Shown piece after piece: positions 7,381-14,177 of a stretch of DNA of 25,224 nucleotides. Source of the stretch: CAYLHB01 sp041908795. Lineage in GTDB: Bacteria > Patescibacteriota > Minisyncoccia > Phycocordibacterales > UBA12088. How positions within the stretch are numbered: the stretch's first letter is position 1; each line of letters begins with the position of its first letter. The position numbers and the translations under genes were made by a program. The stretch is taken from contig JAYRER010000006.1 of assembly GCA_041908795.1 (NCBI GenBank), positions 1 to 25,224 on the forward strand. Reading direction: 5' to 3'. The notes under the pieces are model-generated. The model was not told where the DNA came from, searched no databases, and saw only the letters and a program-made list of their open reading frames with translations.

Positions 7381-8304
7381 TCATTTCATCGCTTCGATAC
7401 CGCTTGTAATCTCGCTCACCTCGGCCGTGATGCTCGTTTGTCGCTCCTTGTTATAGAGGAGGGTCATATCTTTTGCAACATCACGTGCACGATCCGAGGC
7501 GCTCTTCATTGCGACCATACGCGCCGAGTGCTCCGATGCGTTATTTTCAAGCACCCCGTGGTAGAGCATGACCGAGAGGAGGTGCGGAATGAGTTCATCG
7601 AGTACCGCGTGGGCATGTGGCTCAAAGAGATACTCGTGGGGCACGTCTGTCGCGATCTCACTCCTCAGCTCGCTGTATTTCCCTCGATCGGGAATAATAC
7701 CGACAAGCACATCGTTTAGTGCTCCTGACGAAACGGGAAGCATGCGTCGCGCCACCGGTTCTTGCGAGAAGGTTGAGTTGAAGTTGCTGTAGATGAGCAC
7801 GACACGGTCATAGGTACCCTGCAGAAAACCCTCTATCAGGGCATGTGCTATGCGGTCCGGGTCACCCAACGACACCCCCTCACCCCACCGCTCAAGCCGA
7901 TCTATTATCGTAAAACCACGCCTTGAAAAATGCTCATAGCCCTTACGTCCGATTGCAAGAATAGAGACCTGCTCCTTTGACCACCCATGTTCCTCTATAA
8001 GGCGGTGTGCACGACGGAGCACGTAACTGTTGAGCGAGCCGGCGAGGCCACGATCGGATGTGATAACGACCAGCGCAATGTGTTGTTCCTGCTCCCTGTG
8101 TTCGAGAAGCGGATGCCCGGAGAGCACGCCTTTTGCGGCAATGCGTTTAAAAATACTCATTGCGTGGAATGCGTATGGTCTCGCCTCAATTGCGGTCGCT
8201 TGGCTCCGCCTCATCTTCACGGCAGAAACTGCCTCCATCGCGCGTGTGACTTGGCGAATTTTCTTGACAGCTCTTATTTTTTGTTTTATAACCTTTAGTG
8301 ACAT
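7381..8304 (-). CDS. atpG: F1Fo ATP synthase gamma subunit
   Basis: A 307-residue rotor-shaft subunit. The N-terminal helix (MSLKVIKQKIRAVKKIRQVT, then RAMEAVSAVKMRRSQ) and the C-terminal helix (MVAMKSASDRARDVAKDMTL to EVSEITSGIEAM) are the conserved coiled coil that turns inside the alpha/beta head. The central Rossmann-like part includes TSDRGLAGSLNS. Its length is a little above the usual 285-295. It follows atpA after an unusually long 142-nt gap that holds regulatory-looking structure, described separately. Confidence 0.95.
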   Translation of the reverse strand: MSLKVIKQKIRAVKKIRQVTRAMEAVSAVKMRRSQATAIEARPYAFHAMSIFKRIAAKGVLSGHPLLEHREQEQHIALVVITSDRGLAGSLNSYVLRRAHRLIEEHGWSKEQVSILAIGRKGYEHFSRRGFTIIDRLERWGEGVSLGDPDRIAHALIEGFLQGTYDRVVLIYSNFNSTFSQEPVARRMLPVSSGALNDVLVGIIPDRGKYSELRSEIATDVPHEYLFEPHAHAVLDELIPHLLSVMLYHGVLENNASEHSARMVAMKSASDRARDVAKDMTLLYNKERQTSITAEVSEITSGIEAMK

Positions 8305-8326
8305 TGCGCTTTCTTATTTGTATATA
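8298..8326 (+). promoter_or_regulatory. Possible antisense promoter at the atpG start
   Basis: GTGACA (8298-8303), a 17-nt spacer and TATATA (8321-8326) on the plus strand. The -35 overlaps the atpG start codon. On the minus strand the same AT-rich area offers TACTAT (8327-8332) with TGGACG 17 nt upstream, a possible internal promoter for atpG-D-C. Confidence 0.3.
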
Positions 8327-8332
8327 GTACTA

Positions 8333-8442
8333 TGCATAAGTCCCGCGAGCGTCCATGTGGATCGGACCTCACGTGAGTTCTCCGGTCCACCTTGACCTCC
8401 TCCCTATCCACCTTGCCGCCTCTCACACGGGGCGGCTTTTTT
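8333..8442 (+). ncRNA. Candidate small antisense RNA between atpA and atpG
   Basis: The candidate plus-strand promoter (8298-8326) and the clear plus-strand terminator (8415-8442) would bound an RNA of about 110 nt. It is opposite to the atp mRNA and complementary to the atpG leader. It contains the 10-bp palindrome CTCACGTGAG (8368-8377) and two copies of TCCACCTTG (8386-8394, 8407-8415). There is no open frame of note in it. Existence of the RNA is an inference. Confidence 0.3.
8415..8442 (+). terminator. Plus-strand intrinsic terminator inside the atp operon
   Basis: GCCGCC (8415-8420) pairs with GGCGGC (8431-8436) and is followed directly by six T. It is oriented for plus-strand transcription, although every gene here is on the minus strand. 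It begins 4 nt beyond the atpA stop codon side (8447). Confidence 0.6.
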
Positions 8443-8446
8443 ATGC

Positions 8447-10006
8447 TCAAAAGAACGCAGGATGCGAGGTACGGAATTGATCAAACGCCTCGGCAAACGT
8501 ACTTTCTGCTGACTCTCCAAGATCGCGTGTTGCGCGAACATCAGAGAGCAGCCCGCTGTGCTGAGTTTCAAGAAACTCTAAGAGTGACGTTGCGGCCGCT
8601 CTTGTACGAGCAACCTCCACAGTGTCGAATAAGCCACTGTTTGCGGCAAAAATAACCGCCACCTGTCGCTCAAACGGAAGAGGTGCCCCTTGCCCCTGCT
8701 TCAGGACTTCCACGAGGCGTGCGCCCTTTTCGATGCGACGTTTCGTTTCTTCATCGAGGTCGCTCGCAAACTGTGCAAACGCTTCAAGCTCTCGAAACTG
8801 CGCAAGCTCAAGCCGCATACGGCCAGCAACCTTTTTCATCGCTTTAGTTTGTGCGGAAGAACCGACACGCGAGACCGAGAGACCCACGTTGATCGCAGGG
8901 CGGACACCTTTGTTGAAGAGGTCGGTTTCAAGGTAGATTTGCCCGTCTGTGATTGAAATTACATTTGTGGGAATGTACGCGGACACATCGCCTTCCTGTG
9001 TTTCAATAATAGGAAGTGCTGTTATTGAACCACCCCCCTTCTCTTTCGAGAGCTTCGCCGCACGCTCGAGCAAGCGTGAGTGGAGGTAAAAAATGTCTCC
9101 CGGGAACGCCTCGCGACCGGGAGGGCGGCGCAAGAGGAGAGCAATTTCGCGGTACGCAACCGCTTGCTTTGAGAGATCATCATAAATGATGAGTACATCC
9201 TTCCCTTTTTCCAAGAAGTACTCTGCCATCGAAACACCGGCGTACGGAGCGAGAAACTGGAGCGCGGCCGGTTCACTTGCGGCCGCCGAAACCACAATGG
9301 TGTACTCCATCGCACCTCGTTCTTTAAGGTGTGCTACTGTGCGTGCCACTTTCGATTCTTTTTGACCTATTGCAACATACACACAAATTGGACGTGTCTC
9401 TTTCGGCTCCTCACGTTGGTGTATGATGGTGTCGATTGCAATGGTGGTTTTGCCAGTATGCCTGTCGCCTATAATGAGCTCACGCTGACCGCGACCAATG
9501 GGCACCATCGCATCAATCGACTTGATGCCGGTATGGAGTGGTTGATTGACACTCTCCCGATCGATGACACCGTAACTGGGACGTTCCACCGGGTAGTGTG
9601 CACTCGCCACAATAGCAGGGCCTCCGTCTTTCACCTCGCCCAATGTGCTCACCACACGTCCTATGAGGGACTCACCGACCGGCACCGAGAGTACGGACCC
9701 TCGCGCACGCACGGTCATACCCTCGCGCACACGCCGTGTGTCACCAAGTACGACGGCTTTCACTTGGAATTCCTCCAAGTTGAGAATGACTCCATAGAGT
9801 GCACCGTTCTCCTTGAGTGCGGTTTCCACATCCACGCCGTCAGTTGTGTCGAACTCGATCATTTCCGCCATAACGGCCTGTGGAAGCCCTTCAATGAGGG
9901 CAACGCCATCTCCCACAGCAACAACAGTGCCGACAGATTCGGGAGAGGGACTGTGCTCGAAACGTTCGAGCTCGCGTATGAGACGTGCAACGAGTGGATC
10001 TGACAT
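8447..10006 (-). CDS. atpA: F1Fo ATP synthase alpha subunit
   Basis: A 519-residue protein, slightly above the usual 500-515, forming the non-catalytic nucleotide sites of F1. The P-loop is G180-DRHTGKT, where most relatives have GDRQTGKT. Other signatures are VYVAIGQKESKVARTV, LIIYDDLSKQAVAYRE, RPPGREAFPGDIFYLHSRLL and the arginine finger in GLSVSRVGSSAQTKAMKKVA. The N-terminus MSDPLVARLIRELERFE is the short helix that contacts delta. It lies 62 nt behind atpH. A 224-codon plus-strand frame opposite its 5' half is a shadow. Confidence 0.97.
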   Translation of the reverse strand: MSDPLVARLIRELERFEHSPSPESVGTVVAVGDGVALIEGLPQAVMAEMIEFDTTDGVDVETALKENGALYGVILNLEEFQVKAVVLGDTRRVREGMTVRARGSVLSVPVGESLIGRVVSTLGEVKDGGPAIVASAHYPVERPSYGVIDRESVNQPLHTGIKSIDAMVPIGRGQRELIIGDRHTGKTTIAIDTIIHQREEPKETRPICVYVAIGQKESKVARTVAHLKERGAMEYTIVVSAAASEPAALQFLAPYAGVSMAEYFLEKGKDVLIIYDDLSKQAVAYREIALLLRRPPGREAFPGDIFYLHSRLLERAAKLSKEKGGGSITALPIIETQEGDVSAYIPTNVISITDGQIYLETDLFNKGVRPAINVGLSVSRVGSSAQTKAMKKVAGRMRLELAQFRELEAFAQFASDLDEETKRRIEKGARLVEVLKQGQGAPLPFERQVAVIFAANSGLFDTVEVARTRAAATSLLEFLETQHSGLLSDVRATRDLGESAESTFAEAFDQFRTSHPAFF

Positions 10007-10068
10007 GAATGGTGAGGATAAACGGCTAAGGATATGGTACTAATGGAAGTGACACTATTGTGGAAAAA

Positions 10069-10473
10069 TTACTGCGTCGCGCGGGTAAGCAGATGGCGAT
10101 AGAGCGAAACGAGGCCCCACTTCCCACTCGCATCGTAGCGTTGTGAGCCGTACGAAGCAATAAAGCCGGTGACGAGTGACGGATCAATGCGTGTACGTGG
10201 CTCTCCTTCTGCACCAAGCTCGCGAAGGTACATACGTGCACGGTCGTGTACACTTTCCACATCCTCTCCACGCGACACAATGAGCTCGCCGGCCCGCTTC
10301 TCACTCTCACGTTTCGCGAGCACGAGCGCCTCGTGGAGTACCGTTGGCAAACTGTTACCGCGGCCGTGCACTGTGAGGTAGGTTTCCATGCGTGCAAAAA
10401 TCGCATTCCATTCATGTTCCGGAGTGCGGCGAGCAAGGTGTAGAAGTGCGGTTGCGAGAGTGCGAGGTGTCAT
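10069..10473 (-). CDS. atpH: F1Fo ATP synthase delta subunit, short form
   Basis: A 134-residue protein, against about 175-180 in typical delta. The C-terminal signature is clear: TRIDPSLVTGFIASYGSQRY then a DASGKWGLVSLYRHL stretch, matching the family's DPsliGGf...iDgSv...L..L pattern. The N-terminal helical domain that caps the alpha subunits is reduced. Its start overlaps the atpF stop by 4 nt, suggesting coupled translation. Its position between b and alpha supports the assignment. Confidence 0.85.
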   Translation of the reverse strand: MTPRTLATALLHLARRTPEHEWNAIFARMETYLTVHGRGNSLPTVLHEALVLAKRESEKRAGELIVSRGEDVESVHDRARMYLRELGAEGEPRTRIDPSLVTGFIASYGSQRYDASGKWGLVSLYRHLLTRATQ

Positions 10474-10928
10474 GTTGTGGATGAATTGTTCTTGCGCATG
10501 AGACGTTCCGCACCCAAAACCACCATACGCGCTATATCCTCTCGACTCTCTTCAAGTGCTTGACGCTTGACTGACTCTGCGCGGAGCTGCGCTTCACTCA
10601 CGACGCGCTCCGCCTTCTCTTCAGCGAGTGCGATGAGACTCGCTTCTCGGGCTTGTGCACTCATGCGGGCATTGGCGAGAATGGTTTCCGCTTCGAGTCC
10701 CGCTCCAGCAAGCACTTCTACACGCTTCGCATCAGCATCGCGGAGTGCGGCTTCCGCCTTTTCAGCGTTTGCCACACCTTCAATAATATGAGTGCGACGC
10801 TTTTCTATAAGTGTGAGAAGTGGTCGGTAGAGAAAGTACCACAAGAGACCAAGGAGTACCCCGAAGTTAACGATTTGAACCGTCAGTACCTCCCACTGTA
10901 TGCCGAATGTCGCGAGAATTTGCTCCAT
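10470..10928 (-). CDS. atpF: F1Fo ATP synthase b subunit
   Basis: A 152-residue peripheral-stalk subunit. One N-terminal membrane helix (about residues 12-34, VLTVQIVNFGVLLGLLWYFL) is followed by RPLLTLIEKRR and then a long Ala/Glu/Arg-rich coiled coil to the end. Length and layout match bacterial b (about 156). It follows atpE by 25 nt and overlaps atpH by 4 nt. Confidence 0.93.
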   Translation of the reverse strand: MEQILATFGIQWEVLTVQIVNFGVLLGLLWYFLYRPLLTLIEKRRTHIIEGVANAEKAEAALRDADAKRVEVLAGAGLEAETILANARMSAQAREASLIALAEEKAERVVSEAQLRAESVKRQALEESREDIARMVVLGAERLMRKNNSSTT

Positions 10929-10953
10929 AAAACTCTACAGTATCCCGCGTATA

Positions 10954-11181
10954 TTAGGTGAACTTGATAATAAAGCCTACCACGAGTGCGAAAATTGCCA
11001 ACGCCTCCGTAAATGCGACACCGATGAACATGGTGGTGGTCACCTTACCGGATGCCTCGGGGTTACGCCCGATCGCTTCAAGCGCCTTCCCAACAAGTAG
11101 TCCTATACCGAGGCCAGGGCCAAGTACACCGATACCGACCACTAGTGCCATTGCGAGTGTTTTTGTTGCTTCCAATTCCAT
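10954..11181 (-). CDS. atpE: F1Fo ATP synthase c subunit, proton type
   Basis: A 75-residue two-helix protein forming the rotor ring. I chose the ATG at 11181 (MELEATKTLAMALVVGIGVL); an upstream GTG at 11223 would add 14 polar residues unlike the family. Helix 1 carries GPGLGIGLLVGKAL, followed by the loop GRNPEA. Helix 2 carries the ion-binding Glu59 (GVAFTEALAIFAL). The sodium-type pattern (Gln in helix 1 and Ser/Thr right after the Glu) is absent, so proton use is inferred. A strong RNA hairpin lies just upstream. Confidence 0.95.
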   Translation of the reverse strand: MELEATKTLAMALVVGIGVLGPGLGIGLLVGKALEAIGRNPEASGKVTTTMFIGVAFTEALAIFALVVGFIIKFT

Positions 11182-11224
11182 ACGTTTGTCTTGTTTATCT
11201 AATAAAATTACGGGTGTCCGCACC

Positions 11225-11254
11225 CATGTAAAGGCCGTACACGGCCCTTACATG
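11225..11254 (-). other. RNA hairpin between atpB and atpE
   Basis: A 13-bp stem around a 4-nt loop. On the minus strand all 13 pairs form, one as G-U; on the plus strand the same position would be an A-C mismatch, which argues for an RNA structure on the operon transcript. A small second hairpin (GGGTG / CACCC) follows directly. No T tract, so termination is unlikely. It may protect or set off the highly expressed atpE message. Confidence 0.55.
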
Positions 11255-11262
11255 GATAAAGA

Positions 11263-12012
11263 CTAGTGCGCACTAGTGATTGCTTGTTTAGTGAAAAAGA
11301 GTGTGAGGAGTGCGAATATGCTTGCTTGAATTACACCCACTCCCACCTCATAGAGCATCAGTGGTACAGGTAAGAGGTAGGGGAAGAAAAACATTGCCAC
11401 AAGTATCAAGGTCTTACCGGCAAACATGTTGCCAAAGAGGCGGAATGAAAAAGAGATGAGACGCGCAAACTCAGAAATAAGCTCGATAATACCCACAAGG
11501 AATCCTATGAACGAGCGGAAATTGAAGAATTTACCAAGATAGGTGAAGAAGCCAAGGTAGGAAATACCCGCAATCTCGATCGAGAAGAAAGCGACAAGTG
11601 CGAGCGCGAGTGTAACATTGAGGTCGGTTGAGACGGGGTGAAACAACGCTACAAAATGTTGCTGATTATGGCTTTCTTCGAAAAAGCCAATTGAGCCGAT
11701 GCCTGGGATGAGCCCCGAAAGATTACCAAGAAGTATGAAGAGAAACAAAGTGACGATGAGTGGAAAAAGTCGAATTGCGAGCACACGCGAGTGCAGAACC
11801 TCCTCCATATAGTCGAGTGCGAAACCAAACACCATTTCAAAAAAAGTCTGTGTACGACTTGGTATTTTTCTGAGCCGTGTTCCGACAAGGACCGCGGTCA
11901 CAACGAGCACAAATACGACGAGCCACGAGACCAGCATGGTGTTGGTGACGGGAATACCCAAGAAGTGGCCAACTTCTTCTGCTTTAAGTGCGATGTGAAT
12001 GCCCTCGTGCAT
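11263..12012 (-). CDS. atpB: F1Fo ATP synthase a subunit
   Basis: A 249-residue membrane protein forming the proton half-channels. The essential Arg is R191 in ISFSFRLFGNMFAGK (R210 in E. coli). About five or six membrane helices are visible, including FPLIVTLFLFILLGNLSGLI and the C-terminal GVGVIQASIFALLTLFFTKQ. The upstream region of the operon has no atpI-like gene. The start MHEGIHIALKAEEV has no Shine-Dalgarno but follows an AT-rich stretch and a 10-bp hairpin. Confidence 0.95.
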   Translation of the reverse strand: MHEGIHIALKAEEVGHFLGIPVTNTMLVSWLVVFVLVVTAVLVGTRLRKIPSRTQTFFEMVFGFALDYMEEVLHSRVLAIRLFPLIVTLFLFILLGNLSGLIPGIGSIGFFEESHNQQHFVALFHPVSTDLNVTLALALVAFFSIEIAGISYLGFFTYLGKFFNFRSFIGFLVGIIELISEFARLISFSFRLFGNMFAGKTLILVAMFFFPYLLPVPLMLYEVGVGVIQASIFALLTLFFTKQAITSAH

Positions 12013-12040
12013 ATCAATAACATTAATTCAATATTTCTAA

Positions 12041-12069
12041 GGTTGTTGTGGCACATTTACACAACAACC
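12041..12069 (-). other. 10-bp hairpin in the atp operon leader
   Basis: GGTTGTTGTG (12041-12050) and CACAACAACC (12060-12069) form a perfect stem with a 9-nt loop. It sits 28 nt before the atpB start, within the predicted leader of about 79 nt. No T run follows on the minus strand. Confidence 0.5.
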
Positions 12070-12097
12070 AAACCGGCCGCCCTGAGCGAATGAGGCG

Positions 12098-12106
12098 AGT
12101 ATACCA
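12098..12106 (-). promoter_or_regulatory. Extended -10 promoter of the atp operon
   Basis: TG-G-TATACT on the minus strand is an extended -10 element. The -35 area (TTCTTT at 12121-12126) is weak, as is usual with an extended -10. Transcription would start near 12091. Confidence 0.5.
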
Positions 12107-12342
12107 TGGTTCACAACTAAAAAGAAAGTCTGCCACGAACCGTCCACGGCAGGTATGTCCTTCAGTGCGCAAGACGCACTCTGTAGGCAGTATTCTCTCC
12201 GATTCCTTCCATGTTCTCCTCACCATACCCGTTATACCCGTTCGGGCATTCGGATATCTGTCCTCAATAGTTTACAGTGTGTATCGTGGCATGAGTACCT
12301 ATGCAATCACGGTGCCCTAGAGTATAGTGTGATTTACTTTGC
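12107..12342. other. Gene-free region between the atp promoter and tRNA-Ala
   Basis: I see no credible gene here; the open frames on both strands lack protein-like composition. A TATAGT at 12323-12328 lies 14 nt before tRNA-Ala and is its probable -10; its -35 is poor. Confidence 0.5.
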
Positions 12343-12418
12343 GGGCCTGTAGCTCAACTGGTAGAGCGCTGCATTCGCATTGCAGAGGTAAGGGGTTCGA
12401 CTCCCCTCAGGTCCACCA
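12343..12418 (+). tRNA. tRNA-Ala (anticodon CGC)
   Basis: A full cloverleaf of 76 nt including an encoded CCA. Acceptor GGGCCTG/CAGGTCC contains the G3-U70 pair that marks alanine tRNAs. Anticodon stem CTGCA/TGCAG with loop TTCGCAT gives CGC, which reads GCG. T stem AGGGG/CCCCT with TTCGACT loop. Confidence 0.97.
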
Positions 12419-12482
12419 AAACGAGGAGTGCGATGCGAAGCATTGGACGACTACGTTTTGATAGGTCCTGAGGGGAGTCGAA
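12396..12482. repeat. Inverted repeat made from the tRNA-Ala 3' end
   Basis: The left arm 12396-12423 (T loop to just past CCA) and the right arm 12454-12482 are inverted copies. They share a perfect 16-bp outer block (TTCGACTCCCCTCAGG) and a perfect 7-bp inner block (CAAAACG), with a few mismatches and a 1-nt gap between. The 30-nt centre holds a smaller hairpin with a GAA loop. Confidence 0.75.
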
Positions 12483-12571
12483 AGCCGGAGGCCGCGAAGC
12501 CCTCGCAGAATGCGAGGAGGCAAGGGACGGATCGTGGCGGGTTCCCTTCAAAGTGACGTCATGGTGTCTGT
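12419..12571 (+). other. Highly structured spacer between tRNA genes
   Basis: No gene is seen. Besides the right arm of the inverted repeat it contains CGATGC-GAA-GCATTG (12431-12445, one G-U), CCTCGCA-GAA-TGCGAGG (12501-12517) and AAGGGA/TCCCTT (12522-12548). The same GAA triloop recurs. It may be a structured RNA processed from the tRNA transcript, a repeat element linked to tRNA ends, or remains of an insertion. Confidence 0.4.
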
Positions 12572-12642
12572 CGGGGTGTAGTACAGTGGCAGTATACGCC
12601 CATGGGGTGGGTGAGACCCGAGTTCGATTCTCGGCACCCCGA
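12572..12642 (+). tRNA. tRNA-Pro (anticodon GGG)
   Basis: A 71-nt cloverleaf. Acceptor CGGGGTG/CACCCCG with C1-G72 and A73 fits proline tRNA. Anticodon stem CGCCC/GGGTG with loop ATGGGGT gives GGG. T stem CCGAG/CTCGG. The D stem GTAC/GTAT has a wobble pair and a 7-nt loop. CCA is not encoded (the gene continues CAG after A73). Confidence 0.93.
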
Positions 12643-12657
12643 CAGGCTTCATGACTT

Positions 12658-12728
12658 CGGGGTATAGTACAGTGGCAGTATACACGCTTCGGGTGCGTGA
12701 GACTCCGGTTCGATTCCGGGTACCCCGA
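12658..12728 (+). tRNA. tRNA-Pro (anticodon CGG)
   Basis: A 71-nt cloverleaf 15 nt behind the first tRNA-Pro. Acceptor CGGGGTA/TACCCCG, anticodon stem CACGC/GCGTG with loop TTCGGGT giving CGG, T stem TCCGG/CCGGG. The D arm is identical to that of the neighbour, so the pair arose by duplication. CCA is not encoded. Confidence 0.93.
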
Positions 12729-12750
12729 CAATTGAAAATACACTGGTGCG

Positions 12751-14094
12751 CTACGCTCGCTCAAGCACCCCAAGTTTTCGTGCGACCGACGTTACTACGG
12801 TCGGCTCAAGCAACAAAAGTGAAATAATAGCCCACGCTCCAAGTGCAAGTACCACTTCCCCTCCGGCGATTCCCGACGCATACACCAGCATGAGCAGGGA
12901 TGCTGAAATAGGCCCAGCTTCTCTCACAAATGAGAGGAAGATGGATTCATTCCATGTGAGCAAGGGTTGGCGTGCTCCCATCCAAGGTATGAGTGAGAGG
13001 GTAACAGCTAATGGCCGAATTATAAGAAGGAAGAGTACCGCCGACGCTATCCCAAGACTTGTGGTTGCTCCGAGTACATGTAGAGGCACAAGCACGCCGA
13101 GAAATACAAATGTGGTGGGTGCCACGACGGCAAGTGTGAATCGGTCAAACTGCACGCGCGAAACTGCATGCCCCACCTGCTCTTCATAAAACAAACCTGC
13201 GAGAAATGCGGCCAAGAAACCCACCCCGATTATGTTACCGAGCGCAAAGCAGAAAAGGGGTACGACAAAAAAAGGAACTCTGTCAACGACTGCAGTATGA
13301 CGCACCGGGTGTCCCCATGCACGCAGGATGAACGCACCCACAATGGCGATCAGCACCGCCCAACCAATCTCAAACGCAAACAGGAGAAGTGCTTCGGATA
13401 CAATCAGATCGCTCATGAAGCCTTGGCCGGAAAAAAATCCGGTCCCCCCTATAGTGAGAAGTGCGACGAGAACGAGTCGTACAACAACCGCACCCACTAT
13501 ATCGTTCGCCACACCCTCCGTCTCGATAAATGTTTTTAGCCCAGGTCGAAGGTGAGCAAGTTCGCGACCGGCACTACGCAGTGAGAGCGGATCGCTCGGT
13601 GCAAGTATGAGGCCTAGGAGAAAGAGTGCAACAAACGGTACCGTGATACCGGTGAGGACAGCGAGACCGGTTGTGAGGTACGCAAACAGTGCCGCACCAA
13701 TGATTGCACCCACTACCGAGAGTGTGGCTATTGGAGCCAAGTATTTGCCTAGTGTGCGCAGGGGTAGCGACAGGCCGGAACCGAAAAGAAGGATGGCGGC
13801 AAAAAGCTCAGCAACAAGAGTGACGGTGTCGAGACTCGTGAAAATGCGAGAGAGAGGAAGCTGTAGTGCGAGCCCGAAGACAAGTGCCCACACGTAGGGA
13901 TGGAGGCCGCTCGCCTTACCTGCTCGTACTGACAAGTCATATCCCACATAGAGTGCAATCACACATGCAAGTAACGGACCAATGACGGGTGTGGCGATTA
14001 CTGTCGCAAGCGTGGGCACAAGCGCAACCACGACGGCTATCATGACTGCAAGTCCACCAAACATAATTGAACCAAGGAGTGCCTGTGAGTTCAT
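12751..14094 (-). CDS. Cation/proton antiporter, CPA1 (NhaP) type
   Basis: A 447-residue protein with about 12-13 hydrophobic helices across its whole length. Motifs match CPA1 exchangers: LILAPSDPLSL (D168, like the ATDP of NhaP) and ETEGVANDIVGAVV (N197-D198, the ND motif of electroneutral exchangers), plus FVREAGPISASL near the C-terminus. It would swap cytoplasmic sodium or potassium for protons. There is no TrkA-type regulatory domain. Its stop codon lies 22 nt from the end of the convergent tRNA-Pro, with no terminator visible between, so its transcript may run antisense into the tRNA cluster. Confidence 0.88.
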   Translation of the reverse strand: MNSQALLGSIMFGGLAVMIAVVVALVPTLATVIATPVIGPLLACVIALYVGYDLSVRAGKASGLHPYVWALVFGLALQLPLSRIFTSLDTVTLVAELFAAILLFGSGLSLPLRTLGKYLAPIATLSVVGAIIGAALFAYLTTGLAVLTGITVPFVALFLLGLILAPSDPLSLRSAGRELAHLRPGLKTFIETEGVANDIVGAVVVRLVLVALLTIGGTGFFSGQGFMSDLIVSEALLLFAFEIGWAVLIAIVGAFILRAWGHPVRHTAVVDRVPFFVVPLFCFALGNIIGVGFLAAFLAGLFYEEQVGHAVSRVQFDRFTLAVVAPTTFVFLGVLVPLHVLGATTSLGIASAVLFLLIIRPLAVTLSLIPWMGARQPLLTWNESIFLSFVREAGPISASLLMLVYASGIAGGEVVLALGAWAIISLLLLEPTVVTSVARKLGVLERA

Positions 14095-14177
14095 GAAAAA
14101 TGCGCTACATTAATAAGTGTACTGCCATGTGCTCACACACCCAAGCGCACTAGTCCACATCCACAGGCTACAACTCA

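Noticed and set aside
9329..10003. 224-codon plus-strand frame
   Set aside because: Lies wholly opposite atpA, is His/Cys-rich and has no family resemblance; a shadow of a GC-biased gene.
12354..12773. 139-codon minus-strand frame across the tRNA cluster
   Set aside because: It is antisense to three tRNA genes; its peptide has the stereotyped words (GVEPLTS, ESNRS, GAENRTRV) that arise from reading tRNA T arms backwards.
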